64,000 bases of DNA from Sapria himalayana (lineage: Eukaryota; Streptophyta; Magnoliopsida; Malpighiales; Rafflesiaceae). The stretch spans positions 38,822 to 102,821 of the forward strand of contig JAREIK010000494.1 of assembly GCA_029783825.1 (NCBI GenBank), written 5' to 3'. Positions 11,416-24,817 of this stretch are shown piece by piece; the stretch's first letter is position 1, and every line of letters begins with the position of its first letter. The notes under the pieces were generated by a model, which saw nothing but the letters and a program-made list of their open reading frames with translations, did not search any database and was not told where the DNA came from. Position numbers and translations under genes: made by a program.

Positions 11416-14400
11416 GATAAGTAGATACAGAGACAGATAGATAGACAGACAAACAGATAGATAGACAAATAGATCGACAAATTAGATAGATAGAAAGATA
11501 AACATATAGATAGATAGATTGATTGATTGATTGAAATATAGATAGATAAATATACATATAGACATATAAATTGATAGATAGAAAAATAGTTTGGTAAGTA
11601 GATTTTTGGCAATTAAATAGATAGACATATAGATAGATAGAGAAACAAAAAATAGATAGAGAGATAGACAGACGGACAAGCAGAAATACAATAGATAGAT
11701 AATTTGATATATAAATCGATAGATAAATTGATAGACATAAACATAAATAAATAGATTGAAAGTTAGATATATAGGTTATATAGATTAGATAGATATGTAG
11801 GCAGATAAATAGAGAGATAGAAAGATAGAAAGTTAATAGATATATAGTCATAGAGATAGATAGATTGATTGAGAGATAGATAAACAGAAAGGTAGATAGA
11901 AAATAGATAGATTGATTGACAGATCGATAGATATATAGATAGATATAAAGATAGTTAGATAGATAGATACAAAACATAGAAAGATAGATAGAAGATGTAT
12001 AAAAGGATTAATATAGAGATCGATAGAATGATGAAAGATAGATTAATAGATAGATTGATATTAAAATTGATAGATAGTTGTATTGAGAGAGAGGTAGATA
12101 GAATGATATATAACTAGATAAAGATATAGATTCATTGATAGATATGCAGATAAATAGATAGATAGATTGACAAATAGATATGCAGATAAATATATAGATA
12201 GATTGACAAATAGATATACAGATAGATAGATAGATAGATAGATAGAATTACTAACAGATAGAAGATAGATATAAGATAGGCTGATAGATAGATAGAAGAT
12301 TTATAGATAACAGATTATTAGACAAATATATAAAGTGATAGAAACACTTATAGATAGATAGATAGGCAGAGAGATAGATGATTGATAGATTTATAGATAT
12401 AGATAGATCTATGATAGACAAATTGATAAAAAAGATAGATAAACATGTTGATAGATAGATTGATACATATTTGATAGACATATTGAATAAAGATTGATTC
12501 ACAAATTGATAGACAAATAGAGAGATGGATAGATGGACAGATAGACATTTAGATAGATAGACCATATCTATATAGATAGATATACAAATAGATAGACAAA
12601 TTAGTGATAGATAGATAGATATATAGAATATTAGATAGATAACTAGCCCGAATAGATATATAGAGAGACAGAAAGATAGATAGATATACAAACAATTAGT
12701 TAATTAGTTATATAGATAAATAGATAGATAATAGATAGATACATAGAATTAAGGATAGATCGATAGATATAAAGATAGATAGATAGACAGATAAAAATAT
12801 AAATAGATAGGTAGAGAGATAGACATAAAGATAGATAGAAAGAGAGATAGCTAGATAAACACATAGATAGACAAATAAAGGACACATAGATAGACAGATA
12901 ATAGAAAGATAGATAGATAGACAGATATATAAACAGATAGATAGACAGATAAATAAACAAATAGATAGACTGATAGATAGATAGACAAATAGATGGACAG
13001 ACATATAGATAGATAGATAAATAGACATATTGATAGACTAATAGGAAGAAAGATAGATAGAAAGATAGATAGATACACAAATAGATTGATAGACATAATA
13101 TCATAAAGATAGATAGATTATATACAGACAGGTAGATATATAGCAAATTTATACACAAATAGATAGATAGACTTAGAGATGACATAGATTCACAAAAATA
13201 CACTAATATAGATAGATATATAGATATATAGATAGACAGATAATAGATATATAACAGAGAGACAAATAGTTAATTAGACAGACAAAGGTTAAGTAGACAA
13301 ATAGATAGCTGACAGACATTCATTCAAATAGAAACCAACCAAATAGATAGATAGATTGACAGACATGCATATATGCCGACATACAAGTAGATAGGTTTGA
13401 AAAAACAAACAATAGATAAAAAGATAGATATATAGTTTGATAGATAAATGGATGGATAGATAGATATATAGAAAAAAGGGTAGATAGATTCTTAGCCTGA
13501 TAGAAAGATAGATAAAAAGATAGATAAATAAATAGAATACTAGATATATAGATAGATAAATAAATAGAATACTAGATATATAGATAGATAGTTAGACACA
13601 TAGATATACTTATAGATGATAGATAGATAAATAAATAGAAAGATATATAAAAAAATATATTGATAAATAGAAAAATAGATTGATTAATTGATAGAGAGAT
13701 AGATTGATAAAAAATTGATAGAGAGATTGATAGATAGATAAATAGATAGATTGAAAGACAAATTGATAAACAGATTTATAAACAATTTGATCAGCAGCTT
13801 TATAAACATATTGATAAATACATTCATAGAAAATTAATAGACAAATTGATAGACAAATAGATAGTTAGATATATAGATAGATAAATAGACAAATAGATAG
13901 ACAAATAAATAGACTTATAAATATATAGGTAGAAATACAAATAGATAGATTAAAGTTTTAATATTTAGATTATTAGAAAGATAGATTGTCATATAGATAG
14001 ATAGATACAAATATATAGCGTATAGATAGAAGATAGACAACATTGAAGACAGATAGACAATGATATAGATAGTGATCGATATAATGATTGAAATACAGTA
14101 GATAAGAAATAGATAGGAATATCGATAAATAGATTAATAATCACATAGATAGATATATTGATAAACAAATGATTGATGATAGCAAGATAAACAATAGTTA
14201 GAATATATAGATACAGATAGATTCACAAATAGAGAGACATTTAGTTAGATAGAGAGAAAGATATTTAGGTAGATATGTATAGATAAATATAAGATAGAAA
14301 AACAAATAGACAAACAATTAAATAGATAGATAGATAAACAAATAAATAGATGACATAGACAAATAGACATATAGATAAACAGATAGTTTGATAGTTTGAT

Positions 14401-16019
14401 ATTTTAATGATATACTAATTCATAGATAGATATGATGATTGACAGATAGATAGATAGATAGATAGATTAGATAGATAAAAAGATAGAGAGAGAGATTATA
14501 TATATAATATATATATAGGTAGATAGATACACATATAGATCGATAGAAAAATAGAAAGAAAAATATATTGGAATGACATAGATAGATATAGACAAAAGAT
14601 AAATGCAAAGCTTGACAGATAAATAGATAGATAGATAAATAGATAGATAGATAGATAAATAGATAGTAGATAGAATGATAGATTTTTGATAGAAAAGATT
14701 GTTAGACAAATTGAATGATAAATTGAAAGATATATTGATAGAGAGATTAATAGATAAATTGATAGATAGATAGATAGAAAAATAGATATTATAATAGAAA
14801 AATTGATAGATAGTTGGATAGATAGATATATAAAGACAGTTAGATAGATAGATATTAAGACTTAATGTAGGATAAATAGAAAGATATTCTATATAGATAG
14901 ATAGACAGATATATAGACAGATAGATTAATATATTGATAGATAGATATATACACCAACAAATAGACATATAGATAGATAGATAGATAGTCAAATTGATAG
15001 ATAGATTATTAGTCAAATAGATAGACAGATAGATAGAAAGGTAAAAAGAAAAATAGATAGAAAAATAGAATGACAAATAGATAGAAAGATTGACAGATAT
15101 AGTGAAATAGATAGGTAGAAAGATATATAGGCAATGAGATAATAGATAGGTTGATAGATATAACAAAAGATACATAGATAGATAGATAAATTGATATACT
15201 AATAAATAGAATGATATATAGTTATACAAATATATTGATAGATTTGATATAGAGAATGATAGACATATAAATAGACTGATAAATAATCTAATAGATAGAG
15301 AGAAAGATAGATAGATAGATAAACCAAAAGATAGATAGAAAACACTTTGACAAAAAAAAACAGACAAATTAATACATAGTTTGATAGATACATTGATAAA
15401 TAAATTTATAGATAGATAGATAAATAGAATGATAGCTAGATATATATAAAGATTAATAATAGATTGATAGGAAGATAGATAGATATATTATATACCGATT
15501 GAAAGACACATAGAAAAATAGATTAATAGACAGATTGATAGATAGATAGATAGATTAATAGATTGATATACATAGAGATAAATAGATATATAATAGATAG
15601 ATATTAGTTAGATAGACAAAGAGAATAGACCGATAAATTATTATATAGATAGATATGTAGATAGATAAATAGATAGACACATAGATAGAAAGATAGACAG
15701 ATAGACAGACAGATAGATAGATAGATATATAGATATATAGACAAATAGATAAACAAAAAAATAAATATATAGATTAAAAATTAGATAGATAGATAGACGA
15801 TAGATACATAGATAAATAGAAAAATAGATAAAAGATAGATAGATAGACAGCTAGATAGACAAATAGATGATAGATATAGAGAGTATATAGACAATAGATA
15901 CATGATAGATAGATAGATTGATTGATTGATTGATAGACAACTAGATTGATAGATAGATACATAAATAAATAGATAAATAAATAGATAATTAGATATACAT
16001 ATAGATAGATAGATAGTTA

Positions 16020-16948
16020 GATAGATATATTAATACATAGATAGATAGTAAACAAATAGATTGGCAGATACAGAGATAGAATGATAGCATACAAATAGAT
16101 AGACCAAAGAGATAGTCAATTAGACAAATAGTACGCATATAGATAAATAGCAAAAAAGAAAATAGACAAGCAAATAGTTAGACAGTTAGATAGAATATTA
16201 GATAGTTACATAGATGGATGGACAAATAGATAGACTAAAAGATAGACATTTTGATAGAAAGATTGACAAATAGATTTATAGATAGTTAGTTTGAATGATT
16301 GATAATTAGATTGATAGACAGATAGATAAATTTATAGAGAGATAAATAGACTAATAGAATAATAAATAGATAGAAAGATTAATAAAAAGATAGATTCACA
16401 TATAGATAGTTAGATAGATAGATAGATAGAGAGATAGATAGATAGACAAATAATTAGACATATAGATAGATAGATCGATGGACTGATAAATAGACAAATT
16501 GATTGATAGATAGATAGATAGATTGATACACAAATTTATAGATAGATATATAGATTAATAGATAGATAGATCGATAGATAGACATATAGATAGACAAATA
16601 GATCGACAGATAGATTAACAAATGATAGATAGATAGATATATAGATAGATAGAGAGATAGAATATAAATATATAAACCAATAGATAGATAGGTAGATAGA
16701 TACATAGATCGATTGATAGATAGACAGATTATAGACAAATAGATAGATAAATAGATAGATATACTATAAATATAGATAATTATTAGACAAATAGACAAAC
16801 CGATAGATAGAGATATTATGATAGTTTGATCGATAGATATATAGAAAATATATTTATAGATAGATAAATAGATAAACAGATGATTTTCATATAGATTTAT
16901 AGATAGACTGACAAAAAGATAGATAGATAGATATTTAGACAAATAGAT

Positions 16949-16992
<44 letters not shown>

Positions 16993-18934
16993 AGAGAGAT
17001 AGATACAAAGATAACTGGACAGATAGATACATAGAAAGAAACATAGATTGAAACATATTTAGATAGATTGATAGATAAATTTATATATAAATTGATAGGC
17101 AGGTTGATAGACAGATTAACAGACAATGAGAAAGGCAGATAGATAAATAGATAATTCAACAGATTGATACAGATATAGATAGACAGACAGATAGATAAAT
17201 AGATATATAGATAGATAAATAGACTAATATATAGATAGATTGATTGATTGATCAATTGATAGACAAATAGTTATACAGATAGATATATAAATAAATAGAC
17301 AGCTAGTTAAAATAGATTGGAATACAGATAGACAAATAGATTGATAGATATATAGATAAATAGATAGAAGATAGATAGAAGATAGATCGATAGATTGATA
17401 GGCATATGATTGATTGATACATAACTATATAGACAAATAAATATATAATTAAAATACATATAGATAGATAGATAGTTTGATAGATATATATATATATATT
17501 ACATAGAAAGATGATAGAAAACAAATAGATAGGTAGATACAGAGATAGATTGATAGCAGACAAATAGATAGACAAAGAGATAGTCAAGTAAACAACAGAG
17601 TGAGATATAGACAACTAGCCAAAAAGATAAACAGTCAAGCAAATAATTAGATAAATAGATAGAATATTTGATAGTTATATAATGGATGGACAAATAGAAG
17701 ACTTAAAAATAAACTTTTTGATAGAAAGATTGATAAATAGATTGATAGATAGTTAATTTAATTGATTGATAACTAGATTGATAGACAGACAGATAGATTT
17801 ATAGATAGATAGATAAACAGACAGATAGAATAATAAATAGATAGAAAGATTGATAAAAAGATAGATTCACATATAGATAGTTAGAGAGATAGATAGATAG
17901 ATAGACAAATAGATAGATATATAGATAGATAGATCGATGGACAGATAGAAAGACAAATTGATTGATAGATTGATAGATAGATTGATAGACAAATTTATAG
18001 ATAGATTAATAGATAGATAGATATATAAACATATAAATAGACAAATAGATATATAGATAGATTGACAAATGATAGACTGATAGATATACAGATAAATAGA
18101 GAGATAGAATATAGATATATAAACCAATAGATAGATAGGTAGATAGATAAAAAGTTCGATCGATAGATAAATAGATTATAGACAAATAGATATGTAAATA
18201 GATAGAAATACTAGAAGTATAGATAGATTTTTAGACAAATAGGTAAACTGATAGATAGAGAAATAAATGATAGTTTGATAGACAAATATATAGACAAATA
18301 GATTTACAGATAGAAAAATAGATAGACAGATAGATTGTCATATAGATTGGTAGATTGATCGACAATAAGATAGATAGATATTTAGAAAAATATATATATA
18401 TATATATAGTTATTTATTATATTTATATATATTGTTAGACATATAAATAGATAGATAACCAGATATATAGATACATAGATAGAATCATAAATAGAAACAT
18501 ATTTAGATAGATAGATAGATAGATAGATAAATTTATATACAAATTGATAGACAGGTTGATAGACAGATTAACAGACAATGAGATAGGTAGATAGATAAAT
18601 AGATAATTGGACAGATTGATACAGATATAGATAGATAGATAGACAGATAGATAAATAGATTTATAAATAGATAAATAGACTGATACATAGATAGATAGAT
18701 AGATTGATTGATCAATTGATAGACAAATAGTTATATAGATAAATACATAGATATATAGACATATAGTTAAAACAGATTGAAATACAGATAGATAGACACA
18801 TATATTAACAGAAAGATAGATAGATAGATAGATAGACATATAGATAGAAAGATATAAAGACAAATTGATAAATACATTAATAGATAGATAAATAGTCAAA
18901 TAGCTATATAGATAGATAGATAAATAAAATGAAA

Positions 18935-18935
<1 letters not shown>
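16020..18935 (+). repeat. About 1.45-kb tandem duplication within the array
   Basis: The segment 16040-16510 (an ATAGATTGGCAGATACAGAGATAG-like start, then TGGATGGACAAATAGA, then ATAGATCGATGGAC) is repeated in the same order at 17520-17960. A second stretch beginning AGGTTGATAGACAGATTAAC at about 17100 recurs at about 18550, with the same GATTGATCAATTGATAGAC word downstream. Offsets of 1450-1490 bases agree, so this is one head-to-tail duplication. A more diverged relative of the second stretch starts near 20360. Confidence 0.85.
16951..16988. repeat. (AT)n tract inside array
   Basis: Pure alternating AT, embedded in GATA repeats. The duplicated unit has AT tracts at the equivalent position near 18391-18432. 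Confidence 0.85.
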
Positions 18936-18971
<36 letters not shown>

Positions 18972-19360
18972 AAAGACAGATAGACAGATAGATGCATAGA
19001 TAGTTTCACAAATAGTTAGATAGATATATAGAACACTAAAAATATATAGAAAGACGGATAGACAGGTAGATAGATCGATAGATTGTTAGATAGACAGATA
19101 GAAAGATAAATAAATAGAAAAAAGATTATATATATATATATACATATTGATATAAAGATAGATATATAGATAAATAGATATGCAGATAGATAGATAAACA
19201 TATAGATAGATTTATATTCTAATAGTTAGAAAGATAGATAGACATATTGATAGATAGATTGATTGATTAATAAATAGATAGATATATAGATAAATAGGTA
19301 TATAGATAGACATAAAGAGCAACAAACAGACAAACAAATAAATATTCAAACAGAGTGACA

Positions 19361-19420
19361 ATCAGGTATATAGATAATCAGGCATATTGAGAGTTAGGCT
19401 GACATACAGATAGCTAGAAC
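19361..19420 (+). repeat. Higher-order marker segment M1
   Basis: Non-canonical stretch with ATCAGGCA, GTTAGGCTGACATACAGATAGCTAG-type words. About 150 bases from its start stands the word ACATAGACACATAGATA (19511). Confidence 0.75.
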
Positions 19421-20730
19421 ATATGATAGATAGACACCAGACTGATAGATAGAAAGAAAGAAAGTAAGTAAGATAGATAGATAGATATATAGATAGATAT
19501 AGAGCCACATACATAGACACATAGATAGATAGACAGAAAGATATATAGATGACAGATAGATATATAGATTGATAGCTAGACAGATACATAGAGAGGTAGA
19601 TAGACAGATAGATAGATACATAGATAGATATATAGATAGATTGATATATTGATTTATATTTTGATTGATAGAAATATAGTTAGACAAATTGATAGATAGC
19701 TTGATTGACATATTGATAGAGAAGCTGATATAAAAATTGATTGACATATTGATAGACTGATATATAGAAAGAATCATAGATAAAAATATAGCCAGATATA
19801 TAAATAAATAGATAGCAGATAAAAAAATATATTGGTAAATAGGCAGATAGATAAATAGATAGATATATAGATAGATAGATAGATAGATAAATAAATTGAT
19901 ATATAGATAAAAATTAATAGACAAATAGATAGATAGATAGATATATAGTTAGACAGATAGATAGACATATAAATAAAAGAAAGAAAGATAGATTGATTGA
20001 TTGAATGATAGTCAAATTGATTGATAGATTGATATATAAATTGATACACAAATTGTTAGATAGATTGATAGATAAATTATTAGACAAAGAGATTGACTGA
20101 TAAATAGAGATATAAATGATAGTTTGATAGATATATATATAGATAAATCAATTTACAGATAGATAAATAGATAGATAGATAGATTGACATATAGATTGAC
20201 AGATAGATAAACTAAAAGAAAGATAGATAGATAGACAAAAAGATGGATATATATTTATATAGATAGTTTGACAGACATACATACAGATAGATATATACAT
20301 AGATAGAAACATATATAGATATATTATAAATTGATTGATAGATAAATTTATATACAAATTGATAGACAGGTTGATAGACAGATTAAAAGATAAAGAGATA
20401 GACAGATAGATAAATAGATAGATGGACATATTCATACTGATATTGATAGACAGATAGAAAGATAAATAGATATATAGATAGATAAATAGACTGATCATAT
20501 AGATAGATAGAGTGATCAATTGATAGACAAATTGATATATAGATTTAAATATAGATAAATAGACCTATAGTTAAACATATAGATATACAATTAGATAGAT
20601 AGATATATAGATAGAAAGATACATAGATCGATAGACATATAGATAGAAAGATATATAGACAAATTGATAAACAGAATAATAGATAGATACATAGCCAAAT
20701 AGGTAGTTAAATAGATAGATAGAAAGAATG

Positions 20731-20763
<33 letters not shown>

Positions 20764-21176
20764 GATAAATAGATAAATGCATAGATAGTTACGCAAATAG
20801 TTAGATAGTTAGATAGAAGGATAGACATATAAGTATATAGATAGATAGATAGATAGTAAGATAGGCAGATAGATAGATAGATTGTTAGATAGACAGATAG
20901 AAAGATACAAAGATATATATTTATATATAGATATATAAACATATAGATACATAGATTGATATATAGATAAATAGATATATAAATATATAGATAAACTTAT
21001 AGATTGATTGATATACTAATAGTTAGAAAGATAGATAGACATATACATAGATAGATAAATAGATATATAGATCGATAGATAGATATATAGAAAAATAGGT
21101 ATATACATAGATAGATAGGTAGATAGATAGACATGTAGACAAACAAATAGACAGATAGATATTAAAATAGAGAGAT

Positions 21177-21235
21177 AATCAGGCAGATAGATAGTTTGGC
21201 AAATAGATAGTTAGGCAGATAGACAGGTAGCTAGA
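21177..21235 (+). repeat. Higher-order marker segment M2
   Basis: Same order of words as M1 (AATCAGGCAGATAGATAG, then TTAGGCAGA, then GGTAGCTAGACC), followed about 122 bases from its start by an ACATAGACATA word. Distance from M1 is about 1.8 kb. Confidence 0.75.
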
Positions 21236-21656
21236 CCAATAGAGTGACAGATAGCTAGACTTATAGACAGAAAGATAAAAAATAGATAGATAGACACATA
21301 CATAGACATAAATAGAAAGACAGTTAGTTAGATAGTTAGATAGATAGATAGATAAACATACATACAGATAGATATCTAGATAGATAGATAGATAGACAGA
21401 TAGATATAAAGATAGATAGATACATATATAAATAGATATATAGATAGATTGATAGATAGATTTATAGTTATATTGATAGACATATTGATACACAAATTGA
21501 TAGATAGCTTGATTAACATATTTATAGAAAGTTGATATACAAATTGATTGACATATTGATAGACAGATAGATAGAAAGATTCATAGAAAGATATATAGAC
21601 AAATATATAAATAAATAAATAGATATATAGGTAGTTAGATAGAGAGATAGATAGAT

Positions 21657-21658
<2 letters not shown>

Positions 21659-21714
<56 letters not shown>
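21659..21714. repeat. (AT)n tract, longest in the first block
   Basis: About 28 uninterrupted AT units. Such tracts recur throughout the array at comparable higher-order positions, for example 31535-31552 and 32639-32680. Confidence 0.9.
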
Positions 21715-21719
<5 letters not shown>

Positions 21720-22907
21720 TAAATTAATAGATAGATAGAAAATAAATAGACAGATAACTACATAGATAGAAAGATAGATAGACATATAAATAAATGAAAG
21801 ATTGATAGACAAATTTATTGATAGATTGATATATAGATTGATACACAAATTGATAGAGAGATAGACATATAGTTTGATAGGTAGATATATATAAAGATAT
21901 ATAGATTAATAGACATAAATAGACAAATATATAAGTAGATAGATACACAAATAGATAGACAGATAGATAGATTACTATGCAGATAGATATATAGATAGAG
22001 AGATAGATGATAGATAAATAGATAGATAGATAGACGAATTGATAGACAAATAGATTGATGGATAGATAGATAGATAGAAAGATAGAAAGATTGATTTATT
22101 GATAGATAGATTGACAAAAAAAGATAGAAAATAGATAGAAAGATATATATATATATTAATTAATATATTGATAGACAGAAAGATATGCACATAGATAGAT
22201 AGGTATATAGAATGTTTGATAAATGGATTGATAGACAGATTGATAGATATATTGATTAATAGCTTAATCATCAGATTAATAGACAAATAGATAGAAAGAT
22301 TAATATACAAATTTATCAATAGATTGAAAGACAGATTGATATACAAATTTATCAAGAGATTGATAGAGTGACTGATAGATAGGTTGATAGACAGATAGAT
22401 AGATATATAAATAAATAGACATATAGATAGATAAATAGATTTATTTATATATAGATAGATAGACAGATAGATAGACATATTGATAGACAGATAGATAGAT
22501 TAATTGACAGATATATTAATAGAGAGATAGATAACTAGAAAGATAGACTAATATATAGACAAATAGATAGAGAGATATATAGATAGATTGCTAGTCGTAT
22601 TGATAAACATATTGATAAATAAATTAATAGATAGCTTGATATACATATTGATAGACAAGTTTATATTCAATTTGTTAGATAGAGAGACAAAAAGATTGAT
22701 AAACATATAGATAGATAGATATACTAATAGTTAAAAAGATAAATAGACATATAGATAGATAGATATATAGATAGAATGATAGATAGATATATATATATAT
22801 ATATATATATATAGATAAATAGGTATATAGATAGATAGGTAGATAAATATATATAAAGAGAAGCAAACAGATAGATATATATATATATATATTCAAATAG
22901 AGACAAA

Positions 22908-22968
22908 ATCAGGTAGATAGATTGTCAGGCAGATAGAGAGCTAGGAAGACATACAGATAGCTAGAACA
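22908..22968 (+). repeat. Higher-order marker segment M3, next to the LINE insertion
   Basis: Words AATCAGGTAGATAG, GTCAGGCAGATAG, GCTAGGAAGACATACAGATAGCTAG. The ACATAGACACATAGATA word 123 bases from its start (23031) is the LINE target site. Confidence 0.75.
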
Positions 22969-23030
22969 TTTGACAGACAGACAAACAGACTGATAGATAG
23001 AAAGTTAGATAGATAGATAGACATGCATAT

Positions 23031-23047
23031 ACATAGACACATAGATA
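23031..23047 (+). repeat. Target-site duplication of the LINE, left copy
   Basis: ACATAGACACATAGATA, 17 bases, identical to 30349-30365. It joins array sequence to the first LINE base at 23048. Confidence 0.9.
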
Positions 23048-23402
23048 AACGCTCTCGGCGAAAACCCTTGCTGGACGAAAATTCGATGATAACTCGGCGA
23101 AAAATCTCCTGCGGTTTCCTCTAGATTTTTCTCTCGCTTTTTACATTAAATTAACTGTTATGTGAATTGCTTCGTATATTGCTGTTTGATTTAACTTCTC
23201 TCGCGTTTCTATAACATTTTCATCTTACTAATATCTTGGGAAAACTGTTAATGTGCATAGTTAGGTGAAATATCAAGTAAACTGCTTAGTGAACTGCTAT
23301 GGTATGTTAAATTTGTTAAATTTGTAAAGCCGGAATCCTTGTTTCCTCTTGCGTTTTTCTGTGTTTCTTTTTTCTGTGTTCCTGAGCTCAAGGTTAAGAA
23401 AA
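23048..23402 (+). other. LINE 5' untranslated region, presumptive internal promoter
   Basis: About 355 bases from the left target-site boundary to the first ORF1 ATG. It starts AACGCTCTCGGCGAAAACCC, much more GC-rich than anything else nearby, and has a near repeat CTCGGCGAAAAAT at 23093-23105. LINE 5' regions usually carry an internal polymerase II promoter; no specific element is provable here. Confidence 0.6.
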
Positions 23403-24800
23403 ATGGATGATTCGGATCTTCTGTTCAACAAAAAATCACTCAGTTCAATCGCTAAGGGTACCGCGATTCTGTCCCCAACTTTTGACGCTAAAGAGGAGTC
23501 TCCTGCCGTGTTACTTACTGAAGAAGAGTTCCAAAAGCTTGAGGAACCTTTCAAGTTTACATTAATCGGAAAGTTCTCCCATGGCAAGCCGAGATACGAA
23601 GAAATTTATGCTTTTATCGCTTCACTAAAGCTACGGCAAGTTGTTAAAATAGCCATATACGACGGGAAGCACGTCATTTTTCAACTCAAGGAAGAAGACG
23701 ACTTCATGAGGTTATGGATTAGAGGGCAGTGGAGCGTGGCTGGATATCCCATGCGCATTCTCAAATGGTCGCCCGATTTCTCACCATCCGTGGAGCCTGC
23801 AAATGCCCTGGTTTGGTTCACACTGCCTAAGCTTCCATTACATCTATTTAGCAAACATTTTCTTTATTCTATAGCATTATGCGTGGGTAAACCGTGGCTG
23901 ATTGATGAGGCCACGACTTATATGACAAGACCAAGTGCAGCTAGAATTCTCATCGAGGTTAACTGCAAAAAGTCTCTTCCAAAAAAATATGGGTTGGCAA
24001 TGATCTAAAGCAGGGCTTCTGGCAGTATATAGTTCCAGAAAACATGCCAATGTATTGTTTAAATTGCTTTAAAATGGGTCATGCAGAGGAGGCTTGCATG
24101 CTAACAAGCATGAGGAAAATCCAGGTGAAGGAATGGGTAAAAAAAGATTACAGGAAGGGCGAGGTAGAGGAGAGCCGTGAGGAAGAAAAAAAGTCAGAAC
24201 AGGAGGAGAAAGAGGGAGAACGGGCAAATGAGAAATCTGTCGAGGGGAGAGAAAAAGAAAAAATAAAGAATAAGGATAGAGATGAGTTGAGGAATAGGGA
24301 AGAGCTAGGAAGAGAGGAGAGAAGGATAAAGCTGAGAGATAATAGCAACAATATGGAGGAGATCAGAAAATGGCTAGATAAAATACCAAGGGAGGTGGAA
24401 GAAGTAGAAAGGCTAGGGAGGAAAAAAACAATACATAAAAGGAAGAAAGAACAGTTACTAAAACATATAGACCAGCATGATTGAGATGAGGATGACTTGC
24501 TTTCTGAAGAGGAAATAGAAGCTAAAAGCTGGCCACTGTCCAGCAGCACCGATGAAGAATACAATTTAGTCCTGAAAAGCACCAAAGGATGATTTATGGC
24601 TTAAAAAGCAGAAAATCAGCCATGCACCAAAAGACAGGAAAAAAGCATTAGAAGAAATCATGAAATTAAATAAGAGCTTGGAAAAGATTAACAAAATAAT
24701 GAAGATAGAGCAAGCCCCACCGAGTACTAGTAAGGCTACAAGAAACACGAAAAAATATACTAACTCGAAATATGAATCGAAATGTACTACTAGAGCGTAA
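23403..24800 (+). pseudogene. LINE ORF1: gag-like RNA-binding protein (DUF4283 plus CCHC zinc knuckle), broken
   Basis: Start chosen at the ATG 23403; the frame is open upstream only through non-ATG codons. Residues about 40-200 form a DUF4283-type domain (FTLIGKFSHGKP, VVKIAIYDGKHVIFQL, FMRLWIRGQWSVAG, WFTLPKLPLHLFS), followed by the zinc knuckle CLNCFKMGHAEEAC (CX2CX4HX4C, 24053-24094) and a long Glu/Lys/Arg-rich tail. ORF1 proteins of plant LINEs bind element RNA in the cytoplasmic particle. Lesions: a frameshift near 23998-24001, just before DLKQGFWQ; a TGA at 24482-24484 inside an acidic stretch that stays open on both sides; and a frameshift near 24587. The restored coding span would end at a TAA at 24798-24800, 17 bases before ORF2. 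The minus-strand frame 24148-24585 is a shadow of the Glu-rich tail. Confidence 0.88.
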
Positions 24801-24817
24801 GCCAAGTACACTTTATT

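Larger units (their letters stand above)
10723..23047 (+). repeat. Degenerate GATA satellite array, first block
   Basis: Over 12 kb of (GATA)n-like sequence, diverged by substitutions to GATT, AATA, GACA and ATAA words and by AT tracts. The plus strand is almost free of C except in GACA-type words and short marker segments. It is not a simple microsatellite: long unlike segments recur in order (see separate entries). Minus-strand open frames rich in S, I, Y and L all along it are compositional, because TATC repeats carry no stop codon in any frame. Confidence 0.95.

Noticed and set aside
23349..23402. Upstream extension of LINE ORF1 by 18 codons
   Set aside because: The frame is open there but starts at TTG, not ATG; the first ATG with a fitting context is at 23403.
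24148..24585. Serine-rich minus-strand frame opposite LINE ORF1
   Set aside because: Mirror image of the Glu/Lys-rich ORF1 tail; no independent evidence.
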